Positions 1 through 9,607 of a stretch of 64,000 bases of DNA are shown piece by piece; positions within the stretch are counted from its first letter, which is position 1, and every line of letters starts with the position of its first letter. The stretch spans positions 930,001 to 994,000 of the forward strand of contig JAGMUV010000003.1 of the NCBI GenBank assembly GCA_020744425.1, in the 5' to 3' direction. The translations under genes and the position numbers were made by a program. Below the pieces are notes generated by a model that saw only the letters and a program-made list of their open reading frames with translations, was not told the origin of the DNA and made no database searches. This DNA comes from Dactylonectria macrodidyma (lineage: Eukaryota; Ascomycota; Sordariomycetes; Hypocreales; Nectriaceae).

Positions 1-1863
1 CTCAGACCACGAAAATATTGCTGACCTCTTCGACTTATTGCATCCCCATGGTGAACCATCGGGAACAACCTTCATGTGTCTCAAGAATCCCACAAACTTT
101 CCTATACCTCAAACACTACAGCGTTTTAGGCCCCATCACATGAGCCTCCATTCCATCTACTGAGGTTATGCCTAGCTGATTTTCAGCCATTGAGCGTAAA
201 ATGTCAAAGTAGCTCTTGTCTATACCCTGCAGGAGGTGTAATCTTTTATCGGAAGCCCAATTGTCCTCAGTGCTCTAGATTAAACTTGATCCATAGCAGT
301 GTTCGTTTTGAGCGCTGCGCGGTATTCGAGAATTGTGTTGCGCTCCTCTGCTCCACTACCAACGGCTGCACTCACTTTTTCCCAGGGCCCATGACCAACT
401 CCGCGTTGCGTGACTTTCTGGACGTGGGCGACGTTGCTGATGGACCGACTGGCCAATCATTCATAGAGCCGACTTGCCCGCCCATCCCGCCGACCCCGCA
501 ATGGGCACATGTCTTGGCTGTTGCGATGGAATCACTGTGCCGTAGAAACGGTAGCCACTAGTTTCCTTGGTTTGCTAAGCTACAGGTAGCACTAGTAAGA
601 AAAGGAGGCGAATGTTAGCTCCCCTCTGTGACCGAGTGAAAAAGGGCCCCGAAACGCCATGGCTGCTTGGGCACACAGTGGACACCATTGATTCCGGATG
701 TGATATTTCTACGTACTCGAGTCATTCTCAAGCCACTATCCCTAGCCCTACTACATAAAATAACCGCGATAGAAAGTGTGACTAATGCCACAATGAGCAA
801 TTCGGAAGTGTCAAAGCACTCCTTATACCTTAACGTAAGGATGACTAGGTGCCGCGTGTCTCCGTGATGTCAAACACAGACCAAAGTAACTTTGAAGTGG
901 AGACAGGAAGCTTGAAATGCCAGTGTCGAAAATAGATCACTCACCGATTTGCGAAAAGATAGACAGAAGTGGAAATTGAGGACGAATCTTTAGTTAGTGT
1001 GACGGTGATGATCTTCAGCAGGGATGATGTATCATAAGAGACTACGGAGAAAGATCGAGCCGGAAACTCTAATTATGCACGGGCTTGGCATCAGATTTTC
1101 CCAATCCTGTTGCGTATTAGCCGGAGATAACTTGTAAAGTCGGTGCTTGTATCTAAACCCTATTTCTAGGACGAGTGGTATAACTATGTCAAAAGCGTAG
1201 GTTTTCATGCACCCGAGTCTTTGTGAAAGGGTTTAATCGGAATTTTCTGGATATGTGTACAGGCAAGTCTGACGTTATGATTGGACAGCGTAGACAAATG
1301 CCTAGAATTCCAAACGGCAAAATCGTCCCGGCGGTTCCATTTTTTTCATTGGGTCGTGTCCCCGGTCTGAGCCTGATAGCCTGTAGCCAGCAGCCTCTTC
1401 GTACCTATTCCTACACAGGTTGTGATTAGTGGGCAAAAGAACCCTCTCGGGGTTTTGGAGTGAGGTCAAGGACGTATTCATAATGGGCCGCCTGGATGCT
1501 AGGTATCGATCAACTACTTCCAGTCCTGATCTAGAGCTTAGAGCTTGAACTTGTGACGACAAGGCCGAGAAGAAGGGCGGAAAGCGTTTCATGTTTCGTT
1601 TGCCATGCCTCGTAGCTTTGACGCGAGATCCAAGGGAAGAGAATTTCAATACTGAAGGTATATTTCAAATACACAATCACGGGTGGGAGGATATGCAATC
1701 TGGTGGAAATTTCTTAGTCTTTAGTAGAGCTACCATCAAGGCTACAATCAAGAAGAAGACGGACTCTGAATACTGGCGTAGTGAGTCCTTCAGACTCTAA
1801 GCCCCATCTTACGAAAAGGTCTTTTTTTTCATTCCCGTCTCTGGCCTTGCCTCCATCTCTTCA
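1..1863. other. Gene-poor spacer at window start
   Basis: No convincing gene is seen. The open frames here are short (up to about 127 codons), have random-looking composition, and show no recognisable domain or plausible splice pattern. The stretch is AT-richer than the secreted-protein genes to its right. It ends at the tail of a decayed dehydrogenase gene, so it may belong to a degenerating subregion. Confidence 0.5.
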
Positions 1864-2665
1864 CTAGACGATTTTTGCGCCGTTAACGAAAACCGCAATT
1901 CCACTGATGATAGAGCTGGCCGGCTTGGCGAGGAAACGGGCCGCGTTAGCCACGTCTAAAGGTTCCACCAGGTGGCCGATGGGATATAGCTTCGCACTTA
2001 GCCTTATGAACATCTGGGGGCAAGGGTCCGTCTCCCGTGTAGCCGTCGCCTGCGAACAGCTTGAGGAGCGGTATTTTGCCCGATGATGGGCACATAGTGT
2101 TGAATCGAAGCTGGTCGCGGGCAAATTACACCGCCATCGCCTTTGTCGCAGCAGAGATGCCGGCATTGGTGGCACAGTACCATGCCTGACGAGGGCCGGG
2201 CCGGATAGAGAATTCACTAGAAATGACGACAATGGAGCCGGGGCCATTCTTCTTCATCTCAAGAATGAGGACCTTGGACCCGAGTTAGACGCTCTTTAGG
2301 TTGATGTTAAGCAGTCGCTCGAATTCTTCGGTTGTGACATTGCAACTGGTCTTGTTGGCAGGTCCACAGCCGGCGTTGTGAACGACAATGGAGGGCACCT
2401 TGCCGAAGTGGGAGATGGAAGTTTCGAGCTTAAAAACACATCAGACACACTCATACTACACTTACACAAAATTACTTACGGCTCTCCTACAGCTGGTCTC
2501 TTCAGTAACGTTACCCTGAATCTGGTAGGCCTGGTTCTCTGTGTAGCCCTCGACCGCGCCATCCTTGGCCTGGGCGTCCATACCTAGAACCGAGCCGCCT
2601 TCTCGGACGAAGGTCTCGAGTATACCGCGCCCGAAGCCCTGGCTGTGGCTAGTGATGAGGGTCAT
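1864..2665 (-). pseudogene. Short-chain dehydrogenase/reductase (SDR) pseudogene
   Basis: Reading the minus strand from 2665 gives an SDR N-terminus (MTLITSHSQGFGRGI) that corresponds to the glycine-rich NAD(P)-binding loop TGxxxGxG, with one glycine replaced. A spacer with a GTAAGT donor and a TTTTTAAG acceptor then interrupts the frame. After it come SDR-like segments: an HNAG motif (normally NNAG), then the active-site stretch WYCATNAGISAATKA, where the usual YxxxK lysine reads Asn. The C-terminus, DVANAARFLAKPASSIISG, is typical of the family. The frame is broken by a TAA where an SDR normally has a Tyr codon before Leu-Gly, by a second TAA after the active-site helix, and by a frameshift before the C-terminal part. 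Two stops, a frameshift and a lost catalytic lysine make function very unlikely. The family would reduce or oxidise a small alcohol or ketone with NAD(P)H. Confidence 0.85.
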
Positions 2666-4143
2666 TTTTCACTCCAGGCGACCAGGCATATTGATACAGG
2701 AGCGAAGAGATGAAATTGGTATGTTCACAGAAAGGAATCGTCAGTAAGATGTGCTAGTGAACTCTCATTTGCCACCCGTCATAGACCTAGCAGTCGCAAT
2801 TTATACTATTGCCAATAGCAATACCTCAAAGCGCGAAATCGGTCTGCCAACGACAGAGCAATACCTCCAAAAGTTGTTGCTCCCCCAGCCGGAACCCCTC
2901 TTCGACCGACCTGCGGGGAGTTGGTTACGCCTAAAACGAAACCGGCTACTCTAGCCGATTGTTTGGTATCATTTGGCTGACCTGCGCCAGCGAATCCCGG
3001 ATGAAGTTGTGCCACGATTGGTTGCCCGTAACACAAAGTAAGAAACCCGAATTCGGAGTTGATAATCAAACCCCACTGGGTTGACCAGAAACAACACGAT
3101 AGGTCGTAGTAACCTAATGGTGGTATCTAGTGATAGCATGGTTCGAAAAGGAAGGGTAAGGCTGGGAAGGGGGGCTAAAAGGCGTGGACAAGGCGAGGCC
3201 AAAGGCGTGCTAAGAGCGTTTAGAGGGCGTTCTCCGGGCGTGCCCGCGACGTTAGCAGACATGCTCGCATAATCAGGTCGAGGTTGTTAGAGATTGCCTC
3301 TGAGACGTCAAGCTCGGGAGTGACCCTCATGCCGGGCTCACACTCCCGAGATTACAAGACGTAAGGCGCAAGGCGTAGGGCGCGCCCTTTCATCAGGTAA
3401 GGGACGGACTGCTTCCCGCGCATGCATACTTGGACCTTAGACTGAGTAGATAAAGGTCATCAAATTCGTACTCGCACATAGTGAATAGGTTTTCTGTTCT
3501 TCCTGTTCTTCGGATGGAGCCTGAGAGTCTCGACACATTCCCTGCGTGAACAGTCAAGCAGATGTTAAGTTCCGGCGGCTTACGAGTAGCCTTATTTGGG
3601 TATTAGACCAGCATGGGGTCGAGAAACCAAGTCCTATCCTGTCGTCCCAGTTTTTGTAACCGCGGTACGTAGTAGCAGCACTTCCTAGCACAGGCTAACA
3701 GCATGTCGATCTCCACGATTGGTCAATCACACAAGCAGTTAACAATGATGTCCTCTCAGCTCCTCTCAGTGCCGTGGGAACCTCGCTCTTTTGCTTCGAA
3801 CTTCACGTAGAGAAGATTTCAGGTAATCATCAAATTCTTTGCCACGTTGCTCTTCCGACTATGCTCTTGGGTAATTGCGGGGATGGCGGGATTTGAACTG
3901 ATCGACCCGTAGATTGAGGTAGAATGACTACCTCGGCCTTGCAATTCGTCACATTTCACACATTAGTCCAGGCACACAACACACAAAATCCAGGATCAAC
4001 CTGATGCTGTCATTGATCGCAACGCCCGCTATTTACAGAACAAGGCAGACTGCTCATGTACAGAAACTATCACACATAGAAGTTTAAACGTCACACTCGG
4101 ACCCAAACCGTGGGCGAGGCACAACCCAATCCATTCCAGCTTT
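2666..4143. other. Spacer between SDR pseudogene and pectate lyase
   Basis: No gene is supported. The stretch holds a perfect 10-bp inverted repeat (3313-3322 and 3341-3350). On the minus strand near 3880-3960 there is a segment with a tRNA B-box-like word (AGTTCAAATCC) that does not fold into a convincing cloverleaf. The final part, up to 4143, is probably 3' untranslated sequence of the pectate lyase gene. Confidence 0.4.
3313..3350. repeat. 10-bp perfect inverted repeat (hairpin)
   Basis: CTCGGGAGTG at 3313-3322 is followed by its exact reverse complement CACTCCCGAG at 3341-3350, with an 18-nt spacer. This could be a hairpin, an operator-like palindrome or a remnant of a mobile-element end. 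No adjacent gene explains it. Confidence 0.6.
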
Positions 4144-5630
4144 TTAACCAACAACACCAGTGCCAGCCTTGCTCTTGACGAGTTCGCAGATGCAAGAAGC
4201 AGGGTCGGTGCTACGCAATGTTAGTTCGATTGCTTATGCATTCATAGGTGTTTGTTAACTTACGTGTAGTCGTAGGGAGGGGTGAACTCCTCCTCCTGGG
4301 TGATGGTGATTTCACTGTCAGTGTACAGGTTGTTGCGCTCGAATGCGAAACCATCCTCGTCACTGTCGAGGTTGGTAATGATGGCGTTCTTGACGGCGCT
4401 GAACGACGTCTGCTCGACGAGCACATGGGCGCTCATGCGAGAGTTGATGCCCGAGGTGGGAATGTCCTCGTAGCAGCTGCTGTAGATGTGAGCAGTTCCG
4501 AAGCGCACAGAGGGGCATCGGCTGTTGATGTTGGACCAGTAGTTGTGGTGGTAGGTGACGTGCAGGGTACCAGTGTCCTGGTCACCGTTGCTGTCGGAGT
4601 GTCCGATCAGACTGGCCTTCCAGTGGTCGGAGAACTTGGTCCAGCTGATGGTCACGAAGTCGGAGGCTCGCTTGATGTCGAGGAGGCCGTCGTAGAAGTC
4701 CTTGTCGCCGGTGATTCCCTCAGCCGAGAGGTCGCAGTGGTCGACCCAGATGTAGGTGGATTCCTCAATGTCGATGAGATCCTTGCCCTCAGGGGGGTCG
4801 TTCATCTTGAGGTTGCGGAGGATGACGTTCTCAACAGCCTTGAGACGGAAGCCACCACCAGTGAGGCCTACAGATGTTAGTCAATGCATTTCATTATGAG
4901 AAGAGATGTTCTTACCAGAGTCGGCGCCTGAGCCGATGATGGTGGTGTCACTGGAGAGCTCGAGGATATCACAGCCGGACAGGATGCCAGAGATAGTGAT
5001 GACACCACCGGCAGAGATGGCAGACTCAAGCTCAGAGCAAGAGGTCACAGTGGTGCCGCTTCCGCTGCCGCCACCAGTGGTGCCGTCTCCGTAACCAACA
5101 AGCTCATCAACGGCGGCAGAGCCGCAGGTTGAGCCATCGGTGCCGCTTCCGCTGCCAGAAGTCTCAGTCGAGACAGGTGTGTCGGCAACGGTTGAAGCGG
5201 GAGTGTCAACAACGTTGGAAGCCGCAGCGCTGGAGGCAACGACGGTGTCGAGGGTGGTGGCAATGGCAGTTTGGACCGGCTCCTCAACGCTGGGAGTGGT
5301 AGCAGCGGCATCAGTCTCGACAGGCTCTTCAACACTGGGAGACGTAGCAACAACGTCCGTTTCCACGGGCGCAGCAGTGGCAGTCGCCTGCACGGCGCCA
5401 GCGGTGAAGTGGCACGAGCACTCCTTGGAGATGTGCTTAGGCTTGTAGGAACAGGCGCTGGCCCACGAGGGAAGATCAGCCGTTGCTGTCACAACGGACT
5501 GAGTGAAGGTGGCGCAAAAGGCAGAGGCCGTCGCAGCATTGTTGGCCATGTACGAGGCGCATTCGTTGTTCAGAGGGTTGGCGCATCCCAGCACCGCTGG
5601 GAGCATGGCAAGGAGAGTGTAGCGATGCAT
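4144..5630 (-). CDS. Secreted pectate lyase, polysaccharide lyase family 1
   Basis: Predicted to cleave polygalacturonate in plant cell walls by Ca2+-dependent beta-elimination outside the cell. The model has three exons: 4916-5630, 4264-4867 and 4144-4210. The introns are 4868-4915 and 4211-4263, and the product is 461 residues. ATG at 5630 was chosen over an upstream in-frame ATG because it directly opens a signal peptide (MHRYTLLAMLPAVLGCA). A roughly 70-residue module with several cysteines, ending CSCHF, comes next. It is followed by a Ser/Thr/Val/Glu-rich linker with a near-repeat (TTPSVEEPVQT), then the PL1 parallel beta-helix domain. Diagnostic motifs are WVDHCDLS, a Ca-binding region DGLLDIKRASDFVTISWTKF, HWKASLIGHSD, and the catalytic-arginine segment NSRCPSVRFG. 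No lesion is seen. The family call is firm. The N-terminal module is not a carbohydrate-binding domain I can name. Confidence 0.93.
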
Positions 5631-6541
5631 GGTGATAGTTTTAAAAGATGGACTGACGGCACTGCCGTTGACAACGAAGAAAAAAAAGAATGAACGGGAG
5701 AAGAAAGGGAACGAAAGTGAATACCGAAACTTCAACCAGAGCTACCCGTGGCGAGGAACTCGCGATGTTTTATTTCATCCCACGATTCAACTGAGGAGTT
5801 TCATTTAATTAAACAGGGTCATGTACGCGTGGGAAACCCGGCTCTCTGTTTGGCGGACTAGGATTTACCGACTGGGCGTCACCGTCTTGGCCGTTTCAAG
5901 CGGTGGGTTGTGGAGAGACGAGCCTCATTCAGACGGCTGGTGACATTCGCCATGCCCATGTCAAGTGTCTCAGACCCTTGACATCGGCGGGGCGCGTGGG
6001 ACCATGTTGCGACGAAGACAACCCCGAGGGCCCGAGGCAGGGGTTAACAGAGAAGTATCGTGATAAGCTTATTATTAACTCTCGCGGAATGGGAAATTGG
6101 GTTGAGATTGGCTTCGGAGAAAGGGGAACTGAAATATACTGCGATTAACGAAACGGCTTTGGAATTATTTACGAGAATTCGGCATTTCATCCAACAGCAC
6201 ACATAACAAGTCCGTCATCAAACATTCCACCTCCACGTCAATCCATGGGTTCTCCCCCGGCCGCTTGTCCTAACAGGGTAAGCATGACAGACCGGAACCC
6301 AAGACAGTCGGTCGGGCCAAGACAAGTCTAGGTACGGCGCTTAGACTGGTAACGGCCTTGGTATGGTAGTTGACGAGACAACTAGACTCGGCTTGGTTAC
6401 CTCATGTTTCCAAGGCGCTGCAGTTGAATCCATAAGAGCGGTTAACGAAGAGCGGCTTGGCTGATTGTAGAACTAGCATCCTCATCGCCAGCCAGGTTTA
6501 ACATCTGCGGTGGACATCGTCAGAGTCGACAAAGCCTATAC
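5631..6541. promoter_or_regulatory. Pectate lyase upstream region and spacer
   Basis: The right part of this spacer lies 3' of the PAN/CBM gene, and 5631 to about 5900 is the upstream region of the pectate lyase. The transcribed-strand leader just upstream of the start codon is pyrimidine/purine biased, as is common in fungal 5' leaders. I see no open frame worth calling and no unambiguous TATA box. Confidence 0.35.
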
Positions 6542-9500
6542 CTAACAGCTGGGACAGTCCCAGCATGCCTGATCACTCCAGACATCGGGGGATGATGCAC
6601 TGGCGGCGAAGCCCGCAGATGAAAGGTACGAGCTGATAAAGGAGCATTGAAACGTCGTGCGAGAAGAGTCGTATGCCGAGGCACGGCAGCTACTTTGCTG
6701 GGCACAAATGGCTGCGCACTGCTCCGAGGATCCCTGGAATGGATAGTCGGTGTTGGAGTATCCATACGCATCCTCCTGGACAGTACCGGCTTGTTTGCAT
6801 TTATACTGAGCTGCGACCAACGGTTCCAGGTCACAGCCATTGCCATTGTTCAACCCACAGGTCTCGGATCCTATTGTAGGATCCGAGGATCCAATCGTCG
6901 CTGTCGCTTGCCCTGGTGCGCAGACAAAGCATGTCATGCAGTCGATGTCATACCAGGTAATGGTGGCCGTAGCGACTGCTGTGAAGCCAGCGTCGGCGAG
7001 GCTGTCGTGCGAGAAGCGACAACGCGCATTCGAAGGCCCATCCGAGCTCCATCCGTACGCGCTGCACTGACTCCACGTCTTTCGGCAGTACAGAGCGCAA
7101 TCTTCCACTGTGTTCTGCTCCCACACGCTGCTTGAGACGCTGTAGGGAGTGGTGTTTGGGACACTGCCCTTCTCGCCGCACGTCGAGCCGGGAGGGATCT
7201 GGTTAGAGCTGAAGCATTGTCCGGGATACGTGATGCCCAAGGGACAACCATCAGATCCGGACGAAGCAGATGCGGCGCTGGTCGAGGGAATGGATGCAAT
7301 GGTGGTGTTGAATGAAGGTGTAGTAGTAGCGAACGTGGTTAAAGCGGTAGCAGATGAAGGTGCAGCGGTAGCAGATGAAGGCGCGACAGTAGCAAATGTC
7401 GGTGTAGTAGTGTTGTACAGACGTGAAGTAGTATCAAATGAAAGCGTCGAGGCGCCAGATGAAGGTGAAGAGCCATCAACCTCCTCACACGTCAGGCATG
7501 TCACACAACCCATATCATACCAGAGAGTAGTCCATGCAGCGTCCGGGGTGAAATGAGCATCTGTCAAGCTATGGTGCGAAAAGCGGCAACGAGCGAGAGC
7601 AGGCGGGTCATCACTCCAGCCATAAGCGCTGCACTCAGAGCCGAGCATCTCACACATAATAGCGCAATCGTCTATCGAGTCTTGATCCACGCCTTCAAAT
7701 GAGACAGAGTACGGATCGGTGTACGGAACACTGCCCCTTTCGCCGCATATCGAGCCGGAGACGGTCGGGGTAGCGTCGTAGCAAGCACCTGGATAGCTGA
7801 TACCGGCAGGACAAGAGTAGGAAACAGTCGAAGAGGATCCAGTTGTAGCCGAGGGAATTGTGACGGTGTTGGGCCCAGGCGTAGTCTCGGGCACTGGTGT
7901 AGTGTCAACGGTGCTGCTGGTGACACTACTGCTGGTCGAAGTAGAGGTAGAGCTCGTAGTCGAAGTTGACGATGACGAAGTCGACGAAACCGCCGGGCAG
8001 GAATTCACAGTAGAGATATCGGTCGTCACCTGGGTCACATAGTTGAAGTAACCCAGGTCGCCTGCGCCGCACTCACTGCAGCTCATATCGTAGAACATCT
8101 GTCCACTTGCAGCGCTGCCCACATTGACGATCTGGGAGATGGATCCCGGATAGAGCGTGCAGCCGCCTGCAAAGTTGATCGAGTAAGACTTGCAGTCGGG
8201 ATACTTGGCGCAGACGTCGCGGCACTCTTTGCTGCTGTCGCATACCATGCTCACGGTTGTGGAGAGGAACGACGACGCGCAAGACTTGACCGAGCCCCAA
8301 ACCTGCGATCGGCAACCAGCTCCGGGAGTATTTCCCAGACCGTTGACGCAGGTGGTGCCATCGGGTTGCGCGGTGCATTCCGTCTCTTGAATGCAAGAGC
8401 GGTCGTATGCGTAGTAGGTGTATCCGTTGTTCGCTGCCGTGGATGCAAGGTTGGTCGACATGAGAATGCAGATGTTCAAACAAGGGTAGCTAGAGCTGTA
8501 GGCATCCCACTGGAACTGCTGGCAGTTGGAATCGGCAAGACAGACGGCAGCGCATTGCTGCATGGTCATGCGGGAGTTGCTAATGGTCTTATAGCCAGTG
8601 CTAGGATTGTAGGGGCGCAAGCCGCAGCCTCTTCCTGCATCACCTGTACTGCTCAAGGTCGCGCAGTACTTGGTCCCGGTGTCAGTCGGGGCTGCAGAGG
8701 TGCTAGATGTCTCGGACTCAGTAGTTTGTGTAGATGATTGAATCTCAGCTGAGGTTGAAGAGACGGGGAGAGGTGTGGAATCTGGCGTAGATCCCGGCGT
8801 GGAATCCGGCGTGGAATCCGGCGTGGAATCCGGTGTAGAATTCGGCGTAGATTCCAGCGTCGTCGTCGCCTCTGAAGCGCTTGTGGTGGACTGCTGCGCG
8901 GTCGAAGTTGAGGAATAAGCCCATGTGTAAATCAGCGAGATGTTGTCGATGTTGTCAGGGCTGACTTGGTTGGACACAAAGACCTGATCAATGTAGACCT
9001 CTGCATAGCCGCCATTGGCGCAGTTCAGATCGAACCGCATGAACCCGCTCGACGTCTGAATTGCAGCCTGCTCAACGACCGACTGCCACTGCTGGGTTGA
9101 ATCAGTCGAGAGAACCACTGGGAAATACGGGCTTGACGCGAAGAGCTCGTTGCCGTAGTAGACGTCGAACTTGCACGTGTCTGCAACCTCGTTCTGGAGG
9201 ATCAAGTAGTAGAAACGGAGCGTGTAGAGCGACGTCGTGTCCAGGTCGTTCAGCTGCTGCTCAATTGCAGCAAATTCGGAGACATCTCGCTTGCGAGCCT
9301 TGGCTTGTATCGCGCGCGCCTCCATCCGGACACACCTGTCCTCGGTGCTGCCATCGCCCGGGTAGCAGCCGCCCTGGATAGAACGACACTCGTTTTCGGC
9401 CTCGAAGGAGTAGATACCTCCATCATAGCTGGGGTCGTACCCTTCAAAGTTGCCGTTTCTGAGGAGATTCCTCGCAGTCCTCGTGATCGGTGTCGTCGTA

Positions 9501-9607
9501 GACCCAGGTGTCGTCGTGGGGGTCTTGTGAGTTGTAGCGGGTCTGCAAAGACCTGCCGCAGCGAAGTCGACGAGGGCTAGGGCCGCGAGCACTGCTGTTG
9601 AGCGCAT
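6542..9607 (-). CDS. Secreted multidomain PAN/Apple and CBM4/9-like surface protein
   Basis: A single uninterrupted frame of 1021 residues. ATG at 9607 was chosen over the ATG at 9733 because it opens a signal peptide (MRSTAVLAALALVDFAAAG). Residues about 45-215 have the jelly-roll pattern of fungal CBM4/9-like modules: NLLRNGNFEGYDP near the start, then YTLRFYY, FMRFDLNC and YIDQVFVSN. Next comes a Ser/Thr/Pro linker with tandem STPD units. After it are at least five cysteine-rich PAN/Apple-like repeats with the recurring pattern C-A-x-x-C...C-x-x-(Y/F)...C. Two of these, encoded at about 7483-7815 and 6918-7249, are clear tandem duplicates: CPAGISYPGACY versus CPLGITYPGQCF, and CSAYGWSDDPPALARCRFSH versus CSAYGWSSDGPSNARCRFSH. 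The protein ends CPSC without an evident GPI signal. The likely role is an extracellular or wall-associated glycan- or protein-binding protein. Linkers should be heavily O-glycosylated. The exact ligand is unknown. Confidence 0.85.
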   Translation of the reverse strand: MRSTAVLAALALVDFAAAGLCRPATTHKTPTTTPGSTTTPITRTARNLLRNGNFEGYDPSYDGGIYSFEAENECRSIQGGCYPGDGSTEDRCVRMEARAIQAKARKRDVSEFAAIEQQLNDLDTTSLYTLRFYYLILQNEVADTCKFDVYYGNELFASSPYFPVVLSTDSTQQWQSVVEQAAIQTSSGFMRFDLNCANGGYAEVYIDQVFVSNQVSPDNIDNISLIYTWAYSSTSTAQQSTTSASEATTTLESTPNSTPDSTPDSTPDSTPGSTPDSTPLPVSSTSAEIQSSTQTTESETSSTSAAPTDTGTKYCATLSSTGDAGRGCGLRPYNPSTGYKTISNSRMTMQQCAAVCLADSNCQQFQWDAYSSSYPCLNICILMSTNLASTAANNGYTYYAYDRSCIQETECTAQPDGTTCVNGLGNTPGAGCRSQVWGSVKSCASSFLSTTVSMVCDSSKECRDVCAKYPDCKSYSINFAGGCTLYPGSISQIVNVGSAASGQMFYDMSCSECGAGDLGYFNYVTQVTTDISTVNSCPAVSSTSSSSTSTTSSTSTSTSSSVTSSTVDTTPVPETTPGPNTVTIPSATTGSSSTVSYSCPAGISYPGACYDATPTVSGSICGERGSVPYTDPYSVSFEGVDQDSIDDCAIMCEMLGSECSAYGWSDDPPALARCRFSHHSLTDAHFTPDAAWTTLWYDMGCVTCLTCEEVDGSSPSSGASTLSFDTTSRLYNTTTPTFATVAPSSATAAPSSATALTTFATTTPSFNTTIASIPSTSAASASSGSDGCPLGITYPGQCFSSNQIPPGSTCGEKGSVPNTTPYSVSSSVWEQNTVEDCALYCRKTWSQCSAYGWSSDGPSNARCRFSHDSLADAGFTAVATATITWYDIDCMTCFVCAPGQATATIGSSDPTIGSETCGLNNGNGCDLEPLVAAQYKCKQAGTVQEDAYGYSNTDYPFQGSSEQCAAICAQQSSCRASAYDSSRTTFQCSFISSYLSSAGFAASASSPDVWSDQACWDCPSC
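8765..8860 (-). repeat. 12-bp coding minisatellite (STPD repeats)
   Basis: On the plus strand a 12-bp unit, GGCGTGGAATCC with point variants, is repeated about eight times in tandem. On the coding strand it encodes Ser-Thr-Pro-Asp units, one of them Ser-Thr-Pro-Gly. Because 12 is divisible by three, copy-number change keeps the frame. It lengthens or shortens the Pro/Ser/Thr linker between the CBM-like domain and the PAN domains. Confidence 0.85.

Noticed and set aside
3880..3960. Possible tRNA on the minus strand (B-box-like AGTTCAAATCC)
   Set aside because: GAGGTAG/CTACCTC forms a simple hairpin, but acceptor, anticodon and T arms do not fold together into a cloverleaf.
4248..4880. 210-codon plus-strand frame antisense to the pectate lyase
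   Set aside because: It mirrors the coding strand, is Val/Gly-rich and shows no domain; the PL1 motifs are on the minus strand.
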